A DNA stretch of 64,000 nucleotides from Euonymus europaeus (GCA_963580455.1 OY756960.1:3782001-3846000), one strand, 5' to 3'. Shown: positions 1 through 12,400, counted from the first letter of the stretch. Notes: a model not told the origin generated them from the letters alone. Made by a program: numbers and translations.

Positions 1-1190
1 TATAAATAAAAAATTATGAAAAAGACAAAAAATATGAGTTGTTTAATATAAACTCTAAACATTTAATCTCTTTTTTTCACAATTCATTAGATTTTTTAAA
101 AATAAAAAATATATCCTTGGACTCATAATTTAGTTCAAATGTGTATTCATAATGTTTTAAAAATAAAAATAAAATTTTAATAATTAAAAAGTCATTTATA
201 GCAGAATCAGCTGAAAAGTCTTTACAGCAGACCCAAGCACTCAAAAAACTCTACAAATTATCTCTCTAAAAAACTCTCAATTTTTCAAGGACATATAAGA
301 ACGGGTAGAGACAAGACACTTCTCCTCCTTTTAAATCTAGATATACTCTTTTTTAAATATGATAAGCGTTGTATAAGGTCTAGTGTTGTGTTTCTCAACT
401 TTTACGTTTTATGATAACTTATATTTATTACAGATACTCTCTACCAAACATAAGCGAACAAATCCCCTATCAATCAAGCTGCATCACTGTTCAAAAATAT
501 TTTCATTGTCACTACCAGGACACTAGTTAAGTCCCACCATCTAATCACTCTGTACCACAAGTTTGAAGAGCCTGGATAATGACAGAAAAGATGAGTCACG
601 GTTTCTTGGGCAAGAGAACAAAATAGGCAGGTATTTTCAGAATTGTTGATGAGCCCTTTATGAGCTAAGCTGCCCTAGTTCGGATTTTTTTTCAAAAGTA
701 GGAGCCACACACAAAGACTTCTACCTTTGGTGGAGCCAGACCTTTCCACACCTCAGAGAAGAAACTGAAAAAGACAATTCTGGAAGGTAATAACTGTCAA
801 ATGAAGTCACCTGGCTTAGGTTTCTTTGGTGCACAAGTGGCTTAGCTTCTATGATGTTCAGTGTATCTTTAAATGTATTCCCTCATCACTATTTCTCTGT
901 TACTATTTAATAAATTGATTTATTTTTTCACATAAATTTAAAAAATTCAATTAATATCTTTAAAATATTTAATTTAATTAAATTTTTTCTTAATATACTT
1001 TTCATCTACTCCAGTCACATTTTATCATTGTTAGAGGTTAATTTCATTTATTAATAAAAATGCAAAATAAATGAGAATTCCTTAATAAATTAATATCTTT
1101 TTTATTTATTCACATAAAAAAAATGGACTATTATTTGAGACAAATAAAAATTAGAAAATGAGCATATGAAATAGAGACGGAGGTGGTAAT
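1..1190. other. AT-rich intergenic DNA, no gene seen
   Basis: No long open frame and no recognisable protein, RNA or transposon signature on either strand. The stretch is strongly AT-rich with many short A and T runs. It may hold very old transposon debris, but nothing specific can be named. Confidence 0.5.
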
Positions 1191-1213
1191 TCTATACCAC
1201 TCAATTTAACTCT

Positions 1214-1405
1214 TCTTCTACAAAAACTGGCCCTACTTTCCACAAGCTTGCCATTTTTTTTCCGACATCACAAACTTGTGGTGCTAAAATAAACATTAAG
1301 CACACAAGCAATTATTTTGCTTTTCTTCTACAAAAACTGGCCCTACTTGCCACAAGCTTGCCATTTTTTTCCCCACATCACAAACTTACTAAGCACACAA
1401 GTAAT
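1214..1405. repeat. two-copy direct repeat, about 110 bp period
   Basis: A block beginning TCTTCTACAAAAACTGGCCC at 1214 recurs at 1324, so the copies are head to tail. The second copy differs by a few substitutions and lacks an internal segment of about 20 bases before the shared AAGCACACAAG. No coding potential is seen. This looks like a local tandem duplication in non-coding DNA. Confidence 0.75.
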
Positions 1406-1923
1406 TGACTAAACTAACTACAAGATTCAAGCAAATCAGAGATAAAGAATCAAAGCAAAGTGGTAAAAAAGACACAGGATTTTTCGTGATTTTGTATTAG
1501 TCTTATTAATCTACGTCAACGAATAACATATATTCCAATATAACCACATCATTAAAAACATAAATTTTTATACTATTAGTGGGGAAAAGATGGAGGAATA
1601 TAATGTTGATGGCTTGATTAATGAGAATGTATTGAAAGTATATTTTATTGAAACGTGCGCATATTTATTTCTTACAAATCATATCAGAGAGAGGAGGTTG
1701 CCATATGTCATATTGGACTTGAATGTTCGATTAATTCTTTGATTTTGGACTGTCAAAACAAGAAAAAAGAAACCCATCTGGCAGAGATGGCAACCTGCAA
1801 TGCAGCTGCAAGATTAAGGGTCAAAACCCTTGATTCTGCAGGCTGTCTTTTCCGAGTAGAGGAGAAGCTGTTACGGCTCGGGTCGGGTCTTAGGTATTAC
1901 CCATACATTATGGACCATAAAGA

Positions 1924-2108
1924 TGGGCCGTGAACCTGATATCAGCAGTTGGGCCACTACAGCTGGGTTAACAACAACATGACTTGAGTCAAGATCAAGT
2001 TCATGGGCTTGAATTTTTTACTCTATTCCAGTTCACAATTACGGGCTTAAGTTATTGGGCTTAAACTTAATATATATTGGACCTTAAAGTACTTTAAGTT
2101 GTTGGGCT
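1924..2108. promoter_or_regulatory. cluster of site II-like GGGCY motifs
   Basis: Six GGGCC/GGGCT motifs lie within about 185 bases (near 1924, 1949, 2004, 2042, 2056 and 2103), five of them as TGGGCY. TGGGCY (site II) elements are known TCP-factor sites enriched in plant housekeeping promoters. No recognisable gene starts downstream; Copia debris follows. It may be an orphaned promoter or chance in repeat-derived DNA. Confidence 0.35.
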
Positions 2109-2499
2109 CACTTAAAGACACAGAAACGTTTTTCTTTCTTCTGTTCATAGAGTTACTATTTTTTTTTTTTTGGGGTTATACCGATATGAATATTTCTCTC
2201 ATGTTTTACAAGTACAATTATAATCAGAAGGAGATAATCGTGCATGATTTGTTCTTCCTTCTTAATTTGGTCTTCGATAATCTTGTGTACTATTATTGTA
2301 TGATGAGATTTTTCGGTTTCATGTATGAACCTTGCAGTTAATAATTAAAATTGGTAACATGGGCTGCCAATTATTTATTTATTTATGAATTGATATTTTA
2401 AGTAATTAAATTAAAATAATAAGTTGTCAAAAGTAACCTCTATTGTGTAGATTTATTTATTTTGAAATATTAATATGTGTATATTTATTATTTATGTGA

Positions 2500-4375
2500 A
2501 TCATAATCGGCCGAAAGGAAGATTATGGTTTGGCCAAATAATAAAATTACTCATGGCGATAAATACCTGAAGATTATTAAGTTTTTCATGTGAACAATAA
2601 GTCAGTCCAAAGCAAGATTTATTGTTTGACAGAATTAATTGCCAATATTGGATTGTTATACTGAGAGTACCGTTTACATTTGGTGTTTACGTCCAAAGAC
2701 TAGACAACAATGTATGCTAGGTATCTTGTTGAAATGCCCATTACTTTTGTGAGCATGTTGTGCATATATATTTAATTTTTACATGCTCTGTATGTGACAT
2801 GAATATTAATTATGAGCTTAATTGTATTCTGCTCAATAATTGCATCTGTTACAAACATATCTGCCAACATCAATTCAGTGCATGTGTTTAATGGCACAAA
2901 CTAATCCAAGGCATGGAAGGAGATTATTTTAATCGTTCTCGGTTGTATGGATCTTGAACGTCCTACTTCTCTTACTGATACAAGTACCACTAAGGATAAA
3001 AGGGACTTGGAGAAGTGAGACCATTCTAATCACATGAGCGTATGATCATGAAACTTTCCATTCCGGAAGCCTTCAGGGACAATGTGCCCGAGGATAATGC
3101 TAAGAAGTTCATTTGAGAAATTGAAAAGCTTTTCTCTAAAAACGAAAAGGTTGAAACAAACACTCTTTTGAGTAACCTCGTTTCAATGAAGTACAATGAA
3201 AATGGGAACGTAAGGGAGTATATTATGAAGATGTCTAATTTTGCCACCAAACTAAAGGCACTAAACTAAGAGCTGTTCGATGACTTGCTTGTGCATTTGG
3301 TTTTTACGTTTCCTACACAATTCAATCAGCTTAAAGTGAGCTATAACACTCAAAAGGTAAAATGGTCACTAAATGAGCTCATAGCTCAATGTGTTCTAAA
3401 AGATGAAAGATTTAAGAGAGATAAGACATTTGATAGTGCTCGTTTGGCAACTTCCTCAAAGGGCAAGAAAAGGAAATGGACCAAGAAGAAAGAAACTACA
3501 GTTGAGACACCATAGAAGGTGCAAAAGAAACAAGATCAGGAATCTACTTGTTTCTTTTGCAAGAAAGGTAGATACATGAATAAAGAATGTCCCGAATACA
3601 CTACTTGGCATGTAAAGAAGGGCATGCTTCTCACTTTGATTTGTTTTGAAGTTAATTTAGTTTATGTACCTAAACACATTTGGTGGGTAGATATTGGTAC
3701 TACTACTCATATAAGTGTGTCTATGCAGAATTGCCTGTGAAGCCGCTCACTAAGGGATTAGCCCCCAAGGTCTTTCATGAGCATGTTGCTCAAATAGGTG
3801 TTGTACAATTTGATGATGTGTTGGTTTAGTGGGATTTTTGTATGCATTTTGATTTTAAGATATATTATATGGCTATTTTTGCATAATTAAACATTTTTTT
3901 AAATTATGAACATTTGTGTACTTTCCATTTGCGATAGTGCATAGAGTTTGTGGAAAAACAAGGATGATATCTATTTAGATGTAATTTTCATGCTACACAA
4001 CCATACTTTATCTATGTCGTTGAACATCTTGGCGCCGCAATCATTGACGAGTCTAGTTACAAAGAAATGTGATGGAGACTGTTTTGATCTCATACTAATG
4101 TGTTCAATGGACCAGATTGTAAATGAGAAAATGTTTCAAGGAACGATAGCACTTGGTGCACACTCAAAATTACACAATATAATTATTCATGTTTAACATA
4201 TATAGCCCAAGTGAGAGATTGTTGATTTATTATTACTAATTAACATATCTATATATGTGGGCTAATATGCTATTACAATTAGATGTGTTACTATCTTAAC
4301 ACTTGGATGTTCTTGATGATTGACTTGATTTGTAGTGTATTTATTTCTTACATTTAGATCTAGGAGAGTCTCCAT
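2500..4375 (+). mobile_element. decayed, internally deleted Ty1-Copia element
   Basis: From about 2870 to 3740, broken frames resemble a Copia gag and the start of the protease. A gag-like stretch (3285-3515) is followed by a basic region and a zinc knuckle with Cys-x2-Cys spacing (3546-3590), then a protease-like WWVDIGTTTHIS in place of the usual DSGATTH (3690-3715). The next in-frame words, after a stop, are KPLTKGLAPKVFHEH (about 3742-3785), which belong to the RNase H tail at the far end of pol. Integrase and reverse transcriptase are therefore missing. AAGTGAGAGATTGTTG near 4208-4223 looks like a polypurine tract joined to the start of a 3' LTR, ending before 4375. The 5' LTR edge was not resolved. 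Many stops make it non-functional. Confidence 0.7.
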
Positions 4376-4436
4376 TTGGTATCAAGGATCAAGCCGTCTT
4401 TTATGAAGAACATTCTAATTAGCTACTTATTGTCTT

Positions 4437-4620
4437 CTTAAATCGTATTGACTCCCTCACTAAGCCACTTGCCAAACGTCAGTTCATCAACTGACCAAGC
4501 TCGGTGTCCTGCTCTGACCTTCTTGCTTGCGGCTGCATGATAGAGCACCAAGTTAGACTCTTGCACTTATCGAAATATATCATCTCAGCCGTGTAATTAT
4601 CATCTCATTGTAGCATATAT
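4437..4620 (+). mobile_element. second Copia fragment, RNase H C-terminal tail
   Basis: A frame reads IDSLTKPLAKRQFIN followed by a stop, matching the LADPLTKPL type of motif at the end of Copia polyproteins. It is separate from the element ending near 4375 and belongs to a different subfamily by sequence. Only the extreme 3' end is recognisable. The DNA from here to about 5500 is likely LTR-derived (see next entry) but decayed. Confidence 0.5.
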
Positions 4621-5269
4621 TATATTTCACACATAACAAACCCAATCACATGAGTTATCATGTGTAGCCACCATATATGTTAGTTACCTTATTTGTTTGT
4701 AACAGCAGCACCATATTAGTCGAGAATGGTGCAACCTCCAGTGTATACCTTTTTTATGATTAAACAAAAATTGACAATTGTGAGATCTATTTATATTTTT
4801 TTATAAGATGGTTTAATGCTAGGAGTTTTTATGGTACTAGGAGTTTTTATGAATATATTTGTTTAAGTGATTGATTTTTATTCCAAGCAAAACTCCTAGT
4901 AGTGGATATGGATTGCATCACTTGAGTAGAAGTTGGACTTGCATGGGTTGTTGACTTGAGTTATATGTCTTGTTTTGATAATTCTTAATTACTCAAGTCT
5001 TGATAACAAGTGTTAATGCATGTGTACACGTGGTTGAATCATCAAGTCATGTATATGGATAATAATTGGTTTCATGCGATACTCATATCACTAAATCCCC
5101 CGTTGTTGTTTTGATCTATCTAAAAAATCTTTTCAGGTGATAAGAGCTATAGTCATTTCATGCAAAGGGAGACTTATCCTTCAAGGTTCACGTGCTCTCT
5201 AAATAGTTGGTCTAGGTTTCATTTAGTGGTTACCAGAAGCAATGCTTAATTTCCAAATATATGAGCTCT

Positions 5270-5470
5270 GGTCTTTGTTTTATTCGCTCATAGACTCGAG
5301 GTTTTTCCCAGTCGGGTTTCCTCGTTAAAATTGGTGTGTTCTGATTTGTTTTTATTTTTCACAATTGTTTTCATATTTTTTTGACTAACGATTTTGGTTA
5401 GCGACTCCAAAATTTCAGTAATCACTAAATTTTATTTAGTCTTTCTTTTAATCCAGAGAGGCAGAGACCT
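5270..5470 (+). mobile_element. possible Copia LTR remnant
   Basis: The phrase GAGGTTTTTCCCAGTCGGG, followed by TTTCCTCGTTAAAATTGGTG, resembles the R/U5 part of plant Copia LTRs, where a CCC...GGGTTTTCC...GTAAA arrangement is common. No second copy or TG/CA ends were found, so this is a weak call based on pattern memory only. From about 5500 to 6230 no gene is seen. Confidence 0.3.
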
Positions 5471-6239
5471 TGTGTAATCGTGTGTGTGCCTAGAAGACCA
5501 TCTTTAAGAGAGAAAGTTCATTACCAAAAACAATCTAAAGGCGCTCTCAAATAAAAAAAGGCAGAAGAGGAATCAAAAGTAGTATATTCTTCTTATTGTT
5601 AATAGCCAAATTCCTCACTCAAGGAGCCATGGGAGCGAATCCCGAAGCAAAGGCTACTCTTCTGGCTTGCTATTGCTCGGGCAGATCGATCTGCTATGAA
5701 ATAAAAGGAGGGTGGTGCAATGCTAAAATCAGGCCTTGCCTAGGGCCTATTATTTTTAAATGAGCCGAGTCTAAGTTCGTATTTTTAAAGTCTTATAAGT
5801 CTCGACCCTCCTTAAAAATGAAAGGTTTCACTCATGGGTCTATCAAAGCCCGACTCAGTCAAACCTATTTCATCCCTAATGAGAGTGAAATTTGCTGTAA
5901 ATTTTTTAAAGAGACCCGAAATTTCGACTTGATTGTTGATACATATCACTTTCCTTCAGTTGGCCGTGTTTGGGGGAGGGGTTGATATATGTTGAATCGG
6001 GAAAGACTCATAAAAGTGAAAAGTCACTTGATATTTGAAAGTATTGGGAGAGATTGGAGGGTTTTATGTGAGTAAACGTCTATCAAACTCTCATTTTTGA
6101 GAGTTCAAAAAGGAATTGTTAGAAACCCTCCGAACACTTTAACGCGTCAGAGTAAAAAATTTAGAAAAATTCAGGAATAAACGAATCCTTCACAATAACC
6201 TCCACCAAGCACACACCAAAGTAGATTACTAAAATCTAA

Positions 6240-6495
6240 GGCTCTACTTGGCAAATCGAAAATGACTAGAAATGAAACGTTTTTTAAGTGATTGGAAATT
6301 GGGGTTTTAAAAAACGTTGCTTGTTTACATTTTAAGAACACTGATTTTGGAGATTTCTTAAATCCCTCAAAATCGGAATTTAGGGGTTTTAAAAACATCC
6401 CAAATCCGGGTGTTTTTAAAACACCTCAAAACCAATCATAACCATTACTTTAAAAACACCTCAAAATTGCTACCCTACGATTGTCAAGCAGAGCC
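6240..6495. mobile_element. Tourist-like MITE (PIF/Harbinger type), 256 bp
   Basis: The ends form an imperfect terminal inverted repeat: GGCTCTACTTGGCAAATCG on the left and CGATTGTCAAGCAGAGCC on the right. Both ends are flanked by TAA (6237-6239 and 6496-6498), the 3 bp target duplication typical of PIF/Harbinger elements. The inside is rich in GGTGTTTTTAAA-type inverted segments. There is no coding capacity. It lies about 600 bp upstream of the S16 gene. Confidence 0.8.
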
Positions 6496-6502
6496 TAAGG
6501 TT

Positions 6503-6910
6503 ATGCTTGGATTGAGAAGTAAGAGAGTCAAGTGAGGGGAAGTTAAGTGAGGGAGAATAAACAATTTGGTTGGATTGAGGGTAGGGGTTTAGAAGGGGTG
6601 ATAGAGGGTTAAGTGAGGGGAACATTTCAAGTTTTTTGTCCATTTTCTTTCTCTCCCAAATTAGAGTGTTAAGGAGGGGAAGACATACATATTTTTCAAA
6701 AAATTTAAAATATCTTTTATTACAAAATGACGAGAGTTTTAATTTTAAGGTATTTTAGTAACGATAACATTTTTATTACTCTATTTCACTCAAAACACAC
6801 AATCCAAATAAAGAGATAATAAACACACCTCAATCCAATCAAAGTCCTGTACTGTAATTTTTCCTCCCTTTTCACTTAATTTCCCTCCACTTAACTCAAC
6901 TTTAACTTCC
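6503..6910. mobile_element. probable second MITE, abutting the first
   Basis: The left side (GCTTGGATTGAG, then GGGGAAGTTAAGTGAGGGAG) is roughly inverted on the right side near 6865-6905 (TTCACTTAATTTCCCTCC and CTTAACTCAACTTTAAC). An inner pair, TTGGATTGAGGGTAG near 6573 and CACCTCAATCCAA near 6826, is also inverted. The exact ends and target duplication could not be fixed. It occupies the proximal upstream region of the S16 gene. Confidence 0.45.
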
Positions 6911-7011
6911 CGTTTTTTTTCCCCCTCTTCAATTTAAGAGATTTTCTGGATATTAAAATTGTTTAAAAAACAGCTTCAATCTTAACCCGCGATCGCGAGG
7001 GCATTTTCTCC

Positions 7012-7062
7012 AAACCCTAAATAGCGGTCTTATGCTATTAGTTCTCGCTTTCCCTAGGGTTT
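7012..7062 (+). promoter_or_regulatory. telo-box pair in ribosomal protein promoter
   Basis: AAACCCTAA at 7012-7020 and its reverse complement form TAGGGTTT at 7055-7062 lie 40-90 bases before the start codon. Telo-boxes near the transcription start are a known hallmark of plant ribosomal protein and other translation genes. Position and gene identity agree. Confidence 0.7.
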
Positions 7063-7101
7063 TAAATCACAGGTCATCAACAAACTGAACCCAACCCAAC
7101 C

Positions 7102-7536
7102 ATGGCGGCTGCAGTAGAGTCCGTGCAGTGCTTTGGCAGGAAGAAGACCGCTGTCGCCGTGACCCACTGCAAACGAGGCCGTGGCCTCATCAAGATCAAT
7201 GGATGCCCGATTGAGCTGGTAGAGCCGGAGATCCTCCGCTTCAAGGCCTATGAGCCGATTCTGCTACTGGGACGGCAACGTTTTGCAGGAGTAGACATGA
7301 GGGTCCGTGTCAACGGAGGTGGTCAAATCTCTCAGATCTACGCGATCCGGCAGAGCATCGCAAGGGCTTTGGTGGCCTTCTATCAAAAGTACGTGGACGA
7401 GCAGAGCAAGAAGGAAATCAAGGACATATTGGGCAGGTATGACAGGACTCTGCTCGCCTCTGACCCAAGACGGTGCGAGCCCAAGAAGTTCGGAGGACGT
7501 GGCGCCAGGGCCAGGTTCCAGAAGTCTTACCGTTAG
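7102..7536 (+). CDS. RPS16: 40S ribosomal protein S16 (uS9), complete, intronless
   Basis: Encodes a 144-residue protein of the small ribosomal subunit, cytosolic, whose C-terminal tail reaches the decoding centre and contacts P-site tRNA. The sequence begins [20 protein letters not shown] and shows the uS9 core ([18 protein letters not shown], then [20 protein letters not shown]). It ends with the conserved basic tail [15 protein letters not shown]. Length equals the normal plant family length and there are no internal breaks. The ATG at 7102 sits in CCATGG, a favourable plant context. GC content is clearly higher than in the surrounding DNA, as expected for a highly expressed gene. Two telo-boxes lie upstream. 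An overlapping +2 frame (7307-7651) is a shadow. Confidence 0.97.
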   Translation: MAAAVESVQCFGRKKTAVAVTHCKRGRGLIKINGCPIELVEPEILRFKAYEPILLLGRQRFAGVDMRVRVNGGGQISQIYAIRQSIARALVAFYQKYVDEQSKKEIKDILGRYDRTLLASDPRRCEPKKFGGRGARARFQKSYR

Positions 7537-7815
7537 AGAGGGACTTGATAGAGGTTACATTATTTTCATTTGTGACTTTTATTGGACGGAGTTTTTAATG
7601 CGTTTGCTTGTTTGCATAAGATATTATGATCGAGCATTTGGGTCAGTATGACATTTGCTCCATTTTGTTCTGTTTTCTTAACAAATCTGTGAAGGATCAT
7701 ATTACGTTTCAAGTGAATTTTAATTTCATTTGATTTTAATGAGTCTATTTGGTCTTGATACCTTGAAGATATTGAGGAATATTGTCTCCCTGTCGTTTGC
7801 TAGTTGCTACTTCGT

Positions 7816-7887
7816 GTTTTATTGAGGAATATTGTACATAACCACGTGGGTGTTTTATTAGGGAATATTGTATATAATCACCTGGAT
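7816..7887. repeat. two-copy 36 bp tandem repeat 3' of S16
   Basis: GTTTTATTGAGGAATATTGT at 7816 recurs as GTTTTATTAGGGAATATTGT at 7852, each followed by a similar CATAACCACGTGG/TATAATCACCTGG tail. A looser third relative lies near 7770. It is non-coding and lies in the 3' flank of the S16 gene. Confidence 0.6.
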
Positions 7888-7899
7888 GATAGCTTAGTT

Positions 7900-10800
7900 G
7901 GTGAATATCTCCGGGGCAAATTGTGTGGATAGGTCTTCAATTTGATTCAAATTGGGATCAATACCAAACACTAGGCTTTGACCCAACTTATACTGTTGCC
8001 ACTTTGGAAATTTTCGTTTGTGCGTCTGTTGGAAAAGGGAATATTGTATAAGCCTATGGTGTATTACTTTGTGTACGGTGCTGCTTGATTTTCTTGAACA
8101 GTCTGCTTAGTCATATTGTTAAGCTTTTGTGTGTGAGTGATTCGTTGCCTAGCTTTTGGATTTATTTTGTTAGCCTCGTGAATGACAATTCTGTTCCCTA
8201 GTTTGTGTCATGCTGGGACATTGTGGTAGATATGGATTTATATTTGTAGTTGTTGCAATGGACCTGATAATGAGTGTAATTGTTATAGTATGCTACGAGG
8301 TGCAAAACGACCTTTCTTGTAGCTTGTTTGCATTAATTATCAGCTGGATAGAGCTCGGGAAAGGGGATTTAGGGTTCAATTAAACGTTGTGTGAGTATTA
8401 CAATCATTTCATTCTGATTTCCTTTTTTCCTTGTGAAGTTTGGAAGTTCAGATTCTATTTTGGTGGTCACTTCATGTTAGTTGCAGAAATGATTTAGTCT
8501 TCCTCTCCCATATTATTGGGCTCTACCGGCGATTGCTAGTTAAGACTTAAGAAGACTATTTTCTATGTTGTGACTTTTGATGCAAGAAGACCATTAATTT
8601 TCATAAGTTCGTTTACTATGAAGTCTATGTCAACTAAGCTTTTTTAGTTGTCGTCGTAAGAGTATTATCAGAATTTTTGTTAGTATTTGATTAGGTTATT
8701 TTCCTAAGTTTATAATTGGAGTCTCATTAGTTTACTTTTAGGAATCCTAGCGTTATTTGAAGTAAGTTTTTTGTGCAATTATAATTACTATGAATCTATA
8801 TATATGAATGTAATTCATGAGGAATAATATTGAGATCCTTTATGCAAAGTTGTTTGAGGAGAGATTCCTTGCATGTACAGTGAGAGACAAGGAATGTGAG
8901 CTTTTATCCGACACGACCCGAGAGTTTCAGGGTGACCTTTTTCCAATTCAGAGGTTCACAATTTCTGTTCTAATTTTATAGGGTCTTGATTTTGGGCTTA
9001 GGTTTTTTTGGTTTTTCAATCCGTGTTAAATTTTACATCAGTAGTTTAAAAATCACATCGTGTTGTGGCCTATATTTTAAGGATTTTGCTATTACATTGC
9101 TTGAAGATTAATGATATCATTCTTCATGTTATGAGTTGCCGAATCATGGGATCAGATTGGCTTGTTCATCTAGCTTTCTGCTGCTTGTTACAAAGATATT
9201 TATACTATGTGAGTAGGTGCCTAGGTGGTGGTGCTTCAGTAGTTATTGATATCAGTGTACTTGTTTCCATTTTGTTGGTTGCTAGTTATTTAGATGCTTG
9301 ATAACATGTAGGGTGAAAATATTTTTATCCAAACTATGTATCAGGAATCCCTTGGAAATATGGTTCTCTTCTTAAAGGGGCCTGGAAATTATGGCTTTTT
9401 CTTTGGAGGGTTCAAAACTAGTATTTTGTGCTAAAACAAGCGTTCTTGAGGATATTCTTTTGCCTATTCAAACCTGTTACATTTGTATAGATGGGATTGG
9501 TTATAAAAACATCAGCTGTAAAGGTTTTGGACATCCTTCGAAATGTCCTGTAAATGAAATTTAGACATCTACCTATCCATCAAAGTAAATGGAAGGAAAA
9601 TATAGGCTTGCATTCTATTGCCTTTTATATATAAATAATCAAAAATTTAAATGATGTCAATAAAGAGAGTATCAAAATGCAAAAACATTTGTTTATTTAG
9701 CATTGGTGTTTATATTTATAATAACTAGTAGGAAGTCCACGAGTTGCGGTGGGGCGTCAATTTTTTTTTTTTTTTTTTTAATTTTTGAGTGTTAATTTTC
9801 TATGGTTGTATAGTTATGTGGATTTATGTTAGTGGATTCGAGGTTTTTAGTTTTTTGAATAATGGAGACACTACTTGCAAAGATTGATGGTAATCATTCT
9901 CATTTGTGGTCATAAATTTATGGAGAAAGTTATAAATTTGTGGTATTCACATATTGTAAAGAAGTTCATGATAGAAAGCAAAGGAAAAAAAACCCATGAT
10001 TAACTTCCTTTATACCTGAAAGCAAGGGAATAGTCATTAGGGAGAGTGATTAATGAAGTTAAAAAGAGGCTTAAATAGAAAATATCGCAATTATTACATA
10101 ATGATTCATGATAATCAGAAAAATGACAGCATGATAGATTTTTTCCATGACAATAACGACGTAATGAAACCCACATCAAGAGAACTTCAGAATATAGATG
10201 GAAAAAGAGGACAATTATGAAAACCATCATATGTTTTTCTATTACTAACAACACTTTCACTTATATCTACAATCAACATCAAACCAATAGCAAAATCAAC
10301 GTCAAACCGATAGCAAATGATCATGCGGTTGAGCGATAATTATTATGCATTTAAAAGATAGACTCTTTCAATAGAGAGATGATTCAAATCCCTCCATTCC
10401 CAATTCTCCTACTTTAAAATAAAAATAAAATTAGTAAGCACGCAATACCAACGTTTTCAATGATTTATATTGTTACAAAGGGTGCCTGATAGAGGTACCC
10501 GAATTTTTACACGCAGACACTAATGTCTTATTACCAAATAACGATATTCGAGATAACAGGGGTGATGAGTTCAAGGAACTGATAAATCACAAAGAACTTT
10601 GAAAAATATCTGATAAATGAAACTCATGGATAGGTAAATCTTTGCGCATTCTTTCCACACAGAAACACTTTCTTTTTTCGACTCGCATTCCTAAAGAATG
10701 ATTTATTTTTCAAAATTCTAACCACAAAAAGTTTGCAATGTAGTAAAATCGATCTGAAAGACTTCCATCTCCTAGAAAGAATTTTAAAATTATTTCTGAA

Positions 10801-12400
10801 TTCCACTTCAAAGATATGGAGGTTCTAAAATTACACATTAAAGAAGAGTATGAAACCACCCCTACACATTATTGTGCTAGACATACTTTGGTTTTTAAAG
10901 TGTCTGATGTCAATGTACTAATTCTGAGGTCATATGAAGTTAAAATTGGAATGGAAAAACATGTGTAACTTTTTGCAGGTTCCGAGAAATTATTGCTGTC
11001 GGTATTTAGTCCACGGAACAGAAACAATGAAAGTTTTCCAGATCCTTTGTTCTCATCTTGCAGAACTCCCACAATTTCGTCAGTATAATTGAACATGCTA
11101 ACTCCATATCTTTCCTTCAAACGAAATATGTATAAAGGAATTATTAAAAAAGTAGATGGCATGTTGACCCGTGGAAAAAACAATCATTGGAAGGGATCAC
11201 TTTGCAAAGAGCATGGACTTCATGGGAGAGATGTCCTTTGCAACAGCAAAAAAAATGACAGTAAAGGTCACTTCACAACTCCATAAATCGGCATGAGCTA
11301 TTACGTATCACTGTGCATGCATAACACCTCCCCACATCCGCAATAGACTACAAGAAATTAGTAAACACAAATGGCTCGAAACAGGCCATGACTAGTAAAA
11401 TCTAAGGAAAAAATGGTGATGGGATAGGGTCAAAGAGTGTTATTATTTCAGTACTAAGGAATTCAAGCCTATACTCCTAAATTCCAGCTTGGATTTTATA
11501 AAAAATGGCATATGCATAAATATAGGACTTTGGGATATATGTAATAAAGATGAATGACCTTCCATAAGTATACTCGTATGTCTAAACACAAAAAGTAAGG
11601 GAACCTTACGAAAAAAGGAAGATCCTTGGTACCAAAGGTGTAGCTGTTCCAGTTATCATCCCAGTAAGAAAATGAGGCCTTTGGGGTGTGGTATAAGATC
11701 TAGTCATAGGAATATGAAGAAATATAGACATGAGATCAAATATAATCAAAATGCAAGAGACTGCATTAAGTAACATTTTAAAAGACCATAAAAGGATGGA
11801 ACGAAGTAACATTAAGCATTCAAGAAAGAAAGATTCATCACCTGACTTTCCACACTTATGTTCACTATAGGATTCAAAGCTTCAACCACTGGAAGGCAAC
11901 AAAATCTCATCTACATCAGGAAAATCCCTGCAGAGGTATTTTCTGACATCTTAAATGAACATATTATGTGAACTCAAGGTAGTTTTAGCCTCACGTTAAA
12001 GAGTTACTGATACAACGATGAATAAAATACCAGCATACAATCTTTTCACAATAATGAGTTCTTCAGCTCTTAGAACAGAGACGGGAAAATGATTGAGTTG
12101 GTTTGGGGGTTCCAAACAATAACACCTCCCCACATCTGCAATCTAATATGATATAAGAAAACTATATAAAATGTGTCTAATACTTATCAAGGGGAAACAA
12201 ATTAAGACACACACAGAACAATAAAAACAAAGTCATTTGAGCTGCTTTATTTTTCCTGGCTCCTTTTTCATCATGTGATGGAAAAGGGAAAGGGAAAAAT
12301 GCAGTAGTTTCAAGAGCATAAAATGAAAGACTTATTGATACATAAAATGAAAGATAACAACAACATGAAGATTCAAATATTAGCTGCAAAAGATTTACAC
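7900..12400. other. intergenic DNA without recognised genes
   Basis: Only short open frames occur and none resembles a known protein. Features inside are a poly-T run near 9760-9780 after a GC-richer patch (9729-9755), which could be a retroposon end, and a tRNA-like SINE candidate near 10322. A short sequence (ATAACACCTCCCCACATC) is shared by 11321-11345 and 12119-12140. A minus-strand frame at 10869-11183 is open but has no family resemblance. Confidence 0.4.
10322..10440 (+). mobile_element. possible tRNA-derived SINE remnant
   Basis: GCGGTTGAGCGATAA near 10325 loosely resembles a pol III A box, and GATTCAAATCCC near 10383 fits a B box (GGTTCRANNCC). The spacing of about 60 bases is tRNA-like. 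The body does not fold as a normal tRNA by eye and an A-rich tail follows, so a decayed SINE is more likely than a tRNA gene. Confidence 0.25.

Noticed and set aside
3948..4196. 82-residue plus-strand frame
   Set aside because: Lies in the tail of the decayed Copia before the LTR; no similarity to a known protein.
7307..7651. 114-residue frame overlapping S16
   Set aside because: Out-of-frame shadow of the GC-richer ribosomal protein gene.
10869..11183. 104-residue minus-strand frame
   Set aside because: No recognisable family and no supporting exon structure; kept out of the gene list.
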